DNA from: CAYRVX01 sp964642165
GTDB taxonomy: Bacteria; Planctomycetota; Phycisphaerae; SM23-33
DNA length: 23,304 nt
Assembly (NCBI GenBank): GCA_964642165.1
Contig: CAZXOC010000095.1
Location: 1 to 23,304 of the forward strand
Direction: 5' to 3'
Numbering within the stretch: the stretch's first letter is position 1; each line of letters begins with the position of its first letter. The position numbers were made by a program, and so were the translations under genes. Positions 15,567-22,043 of the stretch are shown one piece after another. The notes beneath the pieces were generated by a model. That model searched no databases, was not told where the DNA came from, and saw only the letters and a list, made by a program, of their open reading frames with translations.

Positions 15567-16072
15567 AGATCGCACTTGCTGCGGACCATCGCGGTCACGC
15601 CATGAAGGAGAAAGTCGCCGTCCTGCTCGGCGAGCAGGGCTACGAGGTCCTCGACATGGGGACCAACAGCTCCCAAAGCTGCGACTACCCGAACCTGGCG
15701 TACCCGGCGGCCCGGTTGGTGGCCGACGGAACGGCGCCGTTCGCCATCCTGGTGTGCGGCAGCGGGATCGGGATGTCCATCTGCGCCAACAAGGTTGCGG
15801 GGGTCCGGGCGGCGCTGTGCCATGACGAGCTGACGGCCCAGATGTCGCGCCGGCACAACAACGCCAACGTCCTGTGCCTGGCCAGCGACGTGCTCGGCGA
15901 GGAGCTCATCCGGCGGATCGTGAGCGGCTGGCTGACCACGGAGTTCGAGCCCGGCGGGCGCCACGAACGACGCGTCCGCAAGATCGGGTGGATCGAGGAA
16001 GGGCGGGACCCGGCCCTTTACGACGAGGAGAACGGCCTGCGGGACGACGGGCAGGACGCCCAAGGCAGTTGA
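15563..16072 (+). CDS. rpiB: Ribose 5-phosphate isomerase B
   Basis: The 169-residue protein interconverts ribose 5-phosphate and ribulose 5-phosphate in the pentose phosphate pathway. The family marks are AADHRG at 6-11, Cys65 in VCGSGIGMSI (64-73), the substrate-binding RRHNNANVL at 96-104 and the usual helix GEELIRRIV. The protein is about 20 residues longer than usual, with an acidic C-terminal tail (about 148-169). The ATG overlaps the TGA of the Sua5-phosphatase gene (ATGA), so translation is coupled. In Bacillus subtilis rpiB (ywlF) also follows ywlC and ywlE. LacB-type galactose 6-phosphate isomerases are close relatives, but the context favours RpiB. Confidence 0.95.
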   Translation: MKIALAADHRGHAMKEKVAVLLGEQGYEVLDMGTNSSQSCDYPNLAYPAARLVADGTAPFAILVCGSGIGMSICANKVAGVRAALCHDELTAQMSRRHNNANVLCLASDVLGEELIRRIVSGWLTTEFEPGGRHERRVRKIGWIEEGRDPALYDEENGLRDDGQDAQGS

Positions 16073-16078
16073 CCGCGT

Positions 16079-16144
16079 TCCGCGCCCGCGCGGCGCGGAG
16101 GGCCTCCGGCAGACGGGCCCGGCCGTTTCCGGGCGGCCGGGGCC
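16079..16144. terminator. Two hairpins between convergent genes rpiB and trkA
   Basis: The first stem pairs 16079-16086 with 16092-16099 (eight base pairs, five-base loop). The second pairs 16116-16125 with 16134-16144 (ten base pairs, one bulged G). They fill the 80-base gap between two converging stop codons and could end transcription from both sides. Neither has a T tract, so Rho or simple folding may be involved. Confidence 0.5.
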
Positions 16145-16152
16145 TCGACGGC

Positions 16153-16839
16153 TCATTGCGTGGGGAAGGCCTCGATCGCCGCATCGGCGCCGATCAGCAC
16201 CAGCACGTCGCTGGGCTGGATCATGCTGTCCGGGCCCGGGGCGCTGATGAGCGTCTGGCGAGGGCGGGCCTTGCCGTCGGCGTCCGGCTCGTCGATCGCC
16301 CGGCGGATGGCCACCACCAGCACCTTGTAGCGCGACCCGATGGCCAGGTCGCCCAGCGTGCGCTCGTGGAAGCTGGGCGGGGCCTCGACCTGCACGAGGC
16401 TGTAGCCCTCGGCGAGGACGCTCCGCTCCAGCACGGCGGGGGCGAGCAGTCGGTTTCGCCAGCGTTCGGCCGACTCGCGCTCCGGGTTGACGACGTCGTC
16501 GGCGCCGACGCGGGCGAGGATCTGGCCCCGGATGGTGGTTCCGGCGCGGCTGATGACGCGCGGCACGCCGATCTGCTTGAGGATGGCGGTGGTCAGGACG
16601 CTTTCCTCGAAGTTGGTGCCGATGCCGACGATGGCGGCCTCGACCTTGTCGATGCCCTGGGCCAGCAGGGCCTGCTCGTCGGTGGCGTCGAGGCAGACGG
16701 CCAGCGTGACGCGGTCGCGGATCTGCTCGACGATCTCGCGATCGCGGTCCACGGCGATGACTTCCGCCCCGGCGTCGGCCAGCTCGATCGCCAGCCGCAT
16801 CCCGAAGCGTCCCAGCCCGATCACGGCGAATCGTTCCAT
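16153..16839 (-). CDS. trkA: TrkA/KtrA-type potassium uptake regulatory subunit
   Basis: The 228-residue protein has one RCK unit. An N-terminal Rossmann domain (about 1-125) carries GLGRFG at 8-13 and Asp31 at the end of the second strand, typical of NAD(H) or nucleotide binding. A TrkA-C domain follows (about 145-226; LGDLAIGSRYKVLVVAIRR and PSDVLVLIGADAAIEAF). It is a cytosolic ring-forming subunit that gates a TrkH/KtrB channel. One RCK unit makes it KtrA-like rather than the double TrkA of E. coli. The ATG lies four bases after the trkH stop, so the genes form an operon. Confidence 0.95.
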   Translation of the reverse strand: MERFAVIGLGRFGMRLAIELADAGAEVIAVDRDREIVEQIRDRVTLAVCLDATDEQALLAQGIDKVEAAIVGIGTNFEESVLTTAILKQIGVPRVISRAGTTIRGQILARVGADDVVNPERESAERWRNRLLAPAVLERSVLAEGYSLVQVEAPPSFHERTLGDLAIGSRYKVLVVAIRRAIDEPDADGKARPRQTLISAPGPDSMIQPSDVLVLIGADAAIEAFPTQ

Positions 16840-16843
16840 GGTT

Positions 16844-19054
16844 TCACCCGATGACTACGTGTTCCGTGGGGTAGGCGTACCGGACGTGGCGCATGCGGGT
16901 CGTCAGGGCCAGCAGGAGCGTCAGGGGCCCGATCCGCCCGGCGAACATCCCGAAGACGACCACGAGCTTGGCGAAGACGTTGTGCCTCATCGCCGCTCGC
17001 ATGCCCGTCGAGAGCCCCACCGTCCCGCAGGCGCTGCACGCCTCGAAGAGCACCTTCATGAAGTCCTGCGCGGGCATGGCGATGCTCAGCAGCAGCGTCA
17101 CGGCGCCCACCAGGCCCAGGTACAGCATCGCCAGCGTGACCGTCTTTCGCAGCAGCTCGGCGGAGATGCTCCGCCGGAAGGCCTCCACCTCGCTGCGCCG
17201 CTTGACCATCGACCACGCCGCCAGCACGAGCAGCGCGAAGGTGGCCGTCTTCATGCCCCCCGCCGTCGAGGCCGGGCTGCCGCCGATGATCATCAGCACG
17301 CAGGTCCACAGCCGCCCCGCCGACGAAAGGTCTTCCTGCATGTCCACGGTGTTGAACCCCGCCGTCCGGGCCGTGACCGACTGGAAGACCGACTCGCCCA
17401 CCGTCAGCCGGCGAAGGGCCTGCTGCCGCCCGCCGACGCCCTTGTGCGGCTGCCGGTGGCCGAAGAGCAGGAAGCCCGCCGCCCCGACGACGAGGAGGAT
17501 GCCGCTGGTGGCCAGGACGATCTTGGAGTGCAGCGACAGGTGGGGCTGCGCCCCGCCGGCCCGCGCGCCGGGCCGGCGCCGCCGAACCGCCCGGGCCATC
17601 AGCCTCCAGGCGCACCGCGCGCCGTCCTGGATGACCGGGAAGCCCAGTCCGCCGAGGACGATCAGCGGTGCCACGACGCCGAGGACCTGCCAGTGGCCCT
17701 TCAGCGGCTCCATGTTCCCGTCGTATAGCGAGAAGCCCGCGTTGCAGAAGGACGAGACGCTGTGGAAGATGCTCTGCCAGACGGCTTGGCCGGCATCGCC
17801 CAGGTCGGCCAGGAACATCGGGTACAGCAGCGCCGCGGCGAGCAGCTCCAGGCCGATCGTCACGGCCACCACGAACTTGACCATCCGTCCGATCTGCCCG
17901 ATGGCCGGCGTGCCGATCATCTGCCCGAGCGCCTCGCTGGACCGGACGGACAAGCCCTTGCCCACCAGCAGCGCCAGCACGGTCCCGAACAGCATGATGC
18001 CCAGCCCGCCGAGCTGGATCAGCCCCAGGACCACCGCCTGCCCGAAGGCCGTGAACTCCGTCCCCGTGTTCCGCACGATCAGCCCCGTCACGCACGTGGC
18101 GCTGGTGGCGGTGAACAGGGCGTCGGGATAGGACATCGCCTCGCCCAGGCCTCGCACGACGGGTCCCGTCGCGGCGTCCGGCGCGGGGACCGAGACCACC
18201 TCCTGCGTCGCCGCCGGGAGCATCAGCAGGCCCGAGCCGACCAGGCACATCGCCGCGAAGCTGCCGATCAGCAGCCAGTGCGGATGAACGCCGCTGCCGG
18301 CGAAGTCCAGGTTCACGCTCACCCCGCGCAGGATCAGCGAGACGAGAATGTACGCCTGGGTGATCATGACGTACAGCATCCCCGCCGAGAGGATCTTCCC
18401 CTCCATCTGGCGCGCCACCGCCAGGGCGGCGACGGCCGCCAGCATCAGCCCGAAGTCCACCCAGTTCTCCTTCAGGTACCGCGGGCGGCTTCGGGCCAGC
18501 TCCAGCCGCACTACGCGGTCGAGGATGAACAGGGCCACCACGACGGTCTGGACGTCGTGCAGGGCGGCGACGTCGATGGGCGGGCTGTGGAAGCCGTACT
18601 CCAGCACGAGCGCCGCGACGGCGACGAGGCCGGTCAGCCCCAGCAGCACGTTGAGCAGCACCGGCAGGCGGCGCCGCGGCGCGAGCAGCCAAGTCCGCGA
18701 CAGGAGGATGTACAGGGCGGCGGCGGGGAGGAACCGCCCGCGGAAGGCCAGGCCGACGGCCGCCGCCAGCAGGGCCGCCGCCAGCAGCGCCGCGTCCGGC
18801 CACAGGTCCAGCAGGTACGCCTTCGGGTGGCGAGACCGCCCGAGCCGCAGGAGGCGATCGGCCAGGAACACGCCCACCAGCAGCAGTGCGGCGAGCTTCA
18901 GCGCGACCCTCGCCGCCGCCGGCCAGGCGGGCGAGACGTACACGGCGACGAGGATCGCCGGTGCGGCGGCGCCGGCCGCGGCCAGAACCCAGCGCATCGG
19001 CGCCGGCCTGGCGTACGGTTCGGGCTGCTGCGATGGATCGCTCGGCGGTATCAT
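16844..19054 (-). CDS. trkH: TrkH/KtrB-type potassium transporter with duplicated N-terminal membrane module
   Basis: The protein has 736 residues, whereas TrkH/KtrB usually have about 450-490. From about residue 255 it is a complete transporter with four pore loops and their filter glycines: TSATCVTGL 317-325, SSFCNAGF 434-441, TARTAGF 561-567 and ACGTVGL 675-681. The N-terminal 245 residues form an extra membrane region with about eight hydrophobic segments. It contains an internal duplication: residues 62-124 align without gaps to 175-237, 113 residues apart, with about 22 of 63 positions identical, including Asp-Arg-x-x-Arg-Leu, Tyr-Leu, Trp and Asp. The repeat resembles S2-S3-type helices of ion channels. 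It acts with the TrkA encoded just downstream. The start has no clear ribosome binding site, and hisI ends 34 bases upstream. Confidence 0.93.
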   Translation of the reverse strand: MIPPSDPSQQPEPYARPAPMRWVLAAAGAAAPAILVAVYVSPAWPAAARVALKLAALLLVGVFLADRLLRLGRSRHPKAYLLDLWPDAALLAAALLAAAVGLAFRGRFLPAAALYILLSRTWLLAPRRRLPVLLNVLLGLTGLVAVAALVLEYGFHSPPIDVAALHDVQTVVVALFILDRVVRLELARSRPRYLKENWVDFGLMLAAVAALAVARQMEGKILSAGMLYVMITQAYILVSLILRGVSVNLDFAGSGVHPHWLLIGSFAAMCLVGSGLLMLPAATQEVVSVPAPDAATGPVVRGLGEAMSYPDALFTATSATCVTGLIVRNTGTEFTAFGQAVVLGLIQLGGLGIMLFGTVLALLVGKGLSVRSSEALGQMIGTPAIGQIGRMVKFVVAVTIGLELLAAALLYPMFLADLGDAGQAVWQSIFHSVSSFCNAGFSLYDGNMEPLKGHWQVLGVVAPLIVLGGLGFPVIQDGARCAWRLMARAVRRRRPGARAGGAQPHLSLHSKIVLATSGILLVVGAAGFLLFGHRQPHKGVGGRQQALRRLTVGESVFQSVTARTAGFNTVDMQEDLSSAGRLWTCVLMIIGGSPASTAGGMKTATFALLVLAAWSMVKRRSEVEAFRRSISAELLRKTVTLAMLYLGLVGAVTLLLSIAMPAQDFMKVLFEACSACGTVGLSTGMRAAMRHNVFAKLVVVFGMFAGRIGPLTLLLALTTRMRHVRYAYPTEHVVIG

Positions 19055-19088
19055 CCCGGAGGACGTGCGTCCGCGGCGCCGGGGGGGC

Positions 19089-19490
19089 CTAGCGGCCTTT
19101 CTTGTAGACCCGCTCGGGGTCGAACAGCTTCTCGGCCACCGTCTCCCAGGCGCCGTCGTCGGCGAGGCGGCGGTAGAAGCAGGAGAAGTACCCTTCGTGG
19201 CAGGCCGCCCCGTGCTGGGTCACCTCGATGAGGAGCGTGTCGCTGTCGCAGTCGGCGTAGATGGCGCGAACGTCCTGCGTGTGCCCGGAGCTTTCGCCCT
19301 TCATCCAGTACTTCCGGCGGCTGCGCGACCAGAAGTGGGTCCGTCCCGTGCGGACGGTCTCCAGCAGGGACGTCTCGTTCATGTAGGCGACCATCAGGAC
19401 GGCCTTGCTGTCGGCGTCCACGACGACCGCCGGGATCAGCCCGTTGTCGTCGTACGTCAGGCCCCGGACCGTCTCTTCCAGCTTGCTCAT
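19089..19490 (-). CDS. hisI: Phosphoribosyl-AMP cyclohydrolase
   Basis: The 133-residue protein opens the ring of N1-(5-phosphoribosyl)-AMP in the third step of histidine synthesis. The metal site is intact: ADCDSD at 79-84 supplies Asp80, Asp82 and Asp84 for Mg2+, and Cys81, Cys97 and Cys104 bind Zn2+ with the family spacing of 16 and 7. The motifs RTHFWSRSRRKYW, KGESSGH and HGAACHEGYFSCFYR are typical. It is a free-standing HisI without a fused HisE. The ATG at 19490 has GGGAG seven bases upstream and its own promoter; the longer frame to 19559 would run through that promoter. No other his gene is nearby. It may share a transcript with trkH and trkA. Confidence 0.97.
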   Translation of the reverse strand: MSKLEETVRGLTYDDNGLIPAVVVDADSKAVLMVAYMNETSLLETVRTGRTHFWSRSRRKYWMKGESSGHTQDVRAIYADCDSDTLLIEVTQHGAACHEGYFSCFYRRLADDGAWETVAEKLFDPERVYKKGR

Positions 19491-19530
19491 TCGGCAACTC
19501 CCGTCGTCGCGGCGGGCCGGCAAAGGCCCC

Positions 19531-19559
19531 ATGCTACTGCCGGCCTGCCCCGGGGTCAA
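19531..19559 (-). promoter_or_regulatory. Sigma-70-like promoter for hisI
   Basis: On the minus strand TTGACC (19559-19554) is followed after 17 bases by TAGCAT (19536-19531). The transcript would start near 19524, about 34 bases before the hisI ATG. It lies in the 120-base gap between hisI and the sulfatase gene. That gap also holds a six-base stem (19571-19576 with 19585-19590) that could end sulfatase transcription. Confidence 0.55.
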
Positions 19560-19610
19560 ACCGGCAGCGAGCCGCGCGCGGACTCGCGGCCGCGCCCCGG
19601 CCGCCGGGCC

Positions 19611-21395
19611 CTACGATCGGCGGGCGTACTCCACTCGCGTCAGCCGCAGCGCCTTCAGGTCGAAGACCTGCTTGCCGGCGACGCGCAGCGCCCGGACGGT
19701 CAGCGTGGTTTTGCCCTTCGGCAGCTCGATCGTGCCGAGGGGCAGCTCGGCCCAGACCTTCTCGCGGACCTCCTTGCGGGGGACGCGGTCGGGGCTGGGG
19801 ATCGGCTTGGGGTCGTGGGCGGTGGCGACGACGCCCTCGACGCGGGCGTTGCCGGCCTCGACGCAGACCTTCGAGCCCACGTCCGCCGCGGAACAGGTGT
19901 ACAGCAGTGCGACGACGAAGGAGCCCGCCCGCACCACGTCCACGTCCCACGACGCGCGGTCGCCGGTGGTGCACCAGTTGGTGATCCAGTCGTTGGCCCA
20001 GCCCCGGCCCTGCTGGTAGCGCAGGGCGCCCTGCATCCGGCACTCGGGGGCCAGCAGCGTCACGACGGGGCGCTCGGCGTAGCCGACCGGCAGGGCGGGG
20101 GGCATGCCCTCCAGCCCCTTGCTTACCTCGGCGTACCACTGCCGATACGCCTTCGTGAGCTTCCCGGCCACGTCGGCGTGCTTCGCGGCCACGTCCTTCT
20201 TCTGGCCCGGGTCCGCGAGCATGTCGAAGAGCTGCGGCGCGCCCTTCGGCCCCCTTCGCCGCCGGCCGCCCACCTGGAGGCGCCACCGCTGCGTGCGGAC
20301 CGCGCCCTTCTCGAAGAGCATGCGGTCGGGCCAGTCCGCCGCACTGCCCGTCAGGAGGGGCAGCAGGCTGAGGCCGTCGAGCGGCCGCGTCTTGGGGCGC
20401 TGGACGCCGCCGATCTCCGCGATCGTCGGCAGCAGGTCGACGTGGGCGGCGATCGGCCGGATGACCTTGCCGCGCCGGATCCGCCCGCGCCAGCGCACGA
20501 AGCACGGCACGCGGCAGCCCCCCTCCCAGTTGCTGCCCTTCGTCCCGGCCATCTCGCCGTTGAACCGCCGCCCGTTCGGGCCGTTGTCCGTCAGGAAGAA
20601 CACCACCGTGTTGTCGGCGAGCTTCAGCTCGTCGAGCGCGGTCAGGATCCGCGCGACGTTGTCGTCGATGTTCTCGCACATGGCGTAGACGCAGGCCGTC
20701 CGAGCGTCCAGCCCGCGGGTCTTGTACTTGTCCCAGTACTTGTCCGGGACCTGGAACGGCGAGTGCGGCGCGTTGTACGGGACGTAGCAGAAGAACGGGC
20801 TCGCCCGGTTCGCCCGGATGAACTCGATCGCCGCGTCGGTCAGCACGTCGGTGATGTAGCCCTTGGCCTTGACCTCCTTGCCGTTGTGGTCCAGCGTCGT
20901 GTCGAAGTAGTTGTTCCAGTGCCCCGCGCAGAAGCCGAGGAACTCGTCGAAGCCCTGCCCGTTGGGGTGGTGCGGCCAGTACGAGCCGTTGTGCCACTTG
21001 CCGAAGCAGCCCGTGACGTAGCCGGCGGCCTTCAGCACCTCGGCGATCGTTACCTCCTCGCTGCGCATGATCTCCTGGCCGCGCGTCACGCCGTGCGTTC
21101 CCGTGCGAAGGTGGTACCGCCCGGTGAGGACGCTCGCCCGCGTCGGGGCGCACAGCGGGCTGACGAAGAAGCGGTCGAACCGCGCGCCCGCCGCCGCGAG
21201 CCCGTCCAGCGCGGGCGTGTCGATCTTGGCGTTGCCGTGCGAATGGACGTCGCCCCAGCCCTGGTCGTCCGTCAGGATCAGCACGACGTTGGGCCGCCGC
21301 CCGCCGCCGGCGCCGGCGGCGAGAGAGGCCCCCGACGCCGCCATCGCCGCCGCTCCCGACAACCGAAGAAACTCCCGTCGCGTGAGCTGGCCCAT
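19611..21395 (-). CDS. Tat-exported sulfatase (arylsulfatase family)
   Basis: The 594-residue protein hydrolyses sulfate esters, probably on a polysaccharide or its fragments, outside the cytoplasm. TRREFLRLSG at 5-14 followed by an Ala-rich stretch is a Tat signal. The catalytic domain has PNVVLILTDDQGWGD (metal Asp43 and Asp44), CAPTR at 82-86 with Cys82 for conversion to formylglycine, GKWHNG and TDNGPNG. The CxPTR form also occurs in Pseudomonas AtsA. Residues from about 440 to 594 form a beta-rich C-terminal part that I cannot name; it may bind substrate. AGGAG lies six bases before the ATG at 21395; the longer frame to 21434 has no such site. The formylglycine-generating enzyme is not in the window. 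Confidence 0.95.
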   Translation of the reverse strand: MGQLTRREFLRLSGAAAMAASGASLAAGAGGGRRPNVVLILTDDQGWGDVHSHGNAKIDTPALDGLAAAGARFDRFFVSPLCAPTRASVLTGRYHLRTGTHGVTRGQEIMRSEEVTIAEVLKAAGYVTGCFGKWHNGSYWPHHPNGQGFDEFLGFCAGHWNNYFDTTLDHNGKEVKAKGYITDVLTDAAIEFIRANRASPFFCYVPYNAPHSPFQVPDKYWDKYKTRGLDARTACVYAMCENIDDNVARILTALDELKLADNTVVFFLTDNGPNGRRFNGEMAGTKGSNWEGGCRVPCFVRWRGRIRRGKVIRPIAAHVDLLPTIAEIGGVQRPKTRPLDGLSLLPLLTGSAADWPDRMLFEKGAVRTQRWRLQVGGRRRRGPKGAPQLFDMLADPGQKKDVAAKHADVAGKLTKAYRQWYAEVSKGLEGMPPALPVGYAERPVVTLLAPECRMQGALRYQQGRGWANDWITNWCTTGDRASWDVDVVRAGSFVVALLYTCSAADVGSKVCVEAGNARVEGVVATAHDPKPIPSPDRVPRKEVREKVWAELPLGTIELPKGKTTLTVRALRVAGKQVFDLKALRLTRVEYARRS

Positions 21396-21448
21396 GAGGA
21401 TCTCCTGTCTCGCTCGCACGTCAGTCCGTGCCATTCGTCGCGCCCGCC

Positions 21449-21454
21449 ATTATG
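21449..21454 (-). promoter_or_regulatory. Possible -10 box CATAAT for the sulfatase gene
   Basis: On the minus strand CATAAT, one mismatch from consensus, lies about 54 bases before the sulfatase ATG. The best -35 at 17-18 bases matches at no more than three positions. It may be an activator-dependent promoter, or a chance match. Confidence 0.3.
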
Positions 21455-21504
21455 CTCCCGACGTGCCCCGCCCGCCAGCGCCTTGCCGGGCGGCCGGGAC
21501 GCGC

Positions 21505-21533
21505 TTCGCAGGACCGCGATCGCACGCTACGAT
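21505..21533 (+). promoter_or_regulatory. Possible sigma-70-like promoter for the cupin gene
   Basis: TTCGCA (21505-21510) and TACGAT (21528-21533) are 17 bases apart. The transcript would start near 21540, about 35 bases before the coding start. Box quality is moderate. Confidence 0.4.
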
Positions 21534-21574
21534 GAGACCGACCGCACGCGCCGTGCCGTGCCGAGGAGATGCCC

Positions 21575-21919
21575 GTGGCCGAGCGATACACGATCACGCA
21601 CTTCGACAACATCGCCGCGCAGCCGTGCCCGTGCGGCACCACCCGCCGGGCCTTTGCCGACGACCCCGACCGGACCGCCACCTTCCACGTCGTCCGGATC
21701 CGGGCCGACTCGCAGGTCCACTACCATAAGAAGCTCACGGAGATGTACTACGTGCTCGAAGGCGAAGGCCACGTGGAGCTGGAGGGCCGGCGGCATCCCG
21801 TCCGCCCCGGCAGCGTCGTCCAGATCAAGCCGCTCTGCCGCCATCGCGCGGTGGGCGACCTGAGGGTGATCGTCGTGGCCGTGCCCGCGTTCGATCCCGA
21901 CGACGAGTGGTTCGACTGA
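21575..21919 (+). CDS. Small cupin-domain protein
   Basis: The 114-residue protein is a single cupin barrel. The metal-binding set is visible: HYHKKLTEMYYVLEGEG (His49, His51, Glu56) in motif 1 and His90 in motif 2, with PGSVVQI between. A short N-terminal piece carries CPCG at 18-21, with two Cys spaced by one residue. The GTG at 21575 is preferred because GAGGAG ends six bases upstream; the ATG at 21569 directly abuts that site. Cupins of this type can be isomerases, dioxygenases or sugar-binding sensors. The divergent sulfatase and the downstream symporter suggest a link to sugar use, which is inference only. Confidence 0.85.
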   Translation: MAERYTITHFDNIAAQPCPCGTTRRAFADDPDRTATFHVVRIRADSQVHYHKKLTEMYYVLEGEGHVELEGRRHPVRPGSVVQIKPLCRHRAVGDLRVIVVAVPAFDPDDEWFD

Positions 21920-21921
21920 GC

Positions 21922-21966
21922 CGCGGGCCCTTCCGGCCTGTCGGGCCGCGCCCGCCGCGAGGCGGG
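21922..21966 (+). terminator. Two hairpins after the cupin gene
   Basis: CGCGGGCCC (21922-21930) pairs with GGGCCGCG (21943-21950) with one bulge. A second stem pairs 21951-21956 with 21961-21966 around a GCGA tetraloop. They begin right after the cupin stop. No T tract follows, so termination is plausible but not certain. Confidence 0.4.
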
Positions 21967-21977
21967 GACCGGCGCGC

Positions 21978-22006
21978 TTGCCGCGCCCGGGGCCTCCTGC
22001 TACCGT
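21978..22006 (+). promoter_or_regulatory. Weak sigma-70-like promoter for the symporter gene
   Basis: TTGCCG (21978-21983) and TACCGT (22001-22006) are 17 bases apart. The -35 matches four positions and the -10 three. Position and spacing fit the gene that starts at 22044. Confidence 0.3.
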
Positions 22007-22043
22007 ATCGCCCGGAACCGTCGTATCCGGACAAGGAGACGGC

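Noticed and set aside
18348..21863. Very long plus-strand open frame opposite trkH, hisI and the sulfatase
   Set aside because: It crosses three well-supported minus-strand genes and has no recognisable domain.
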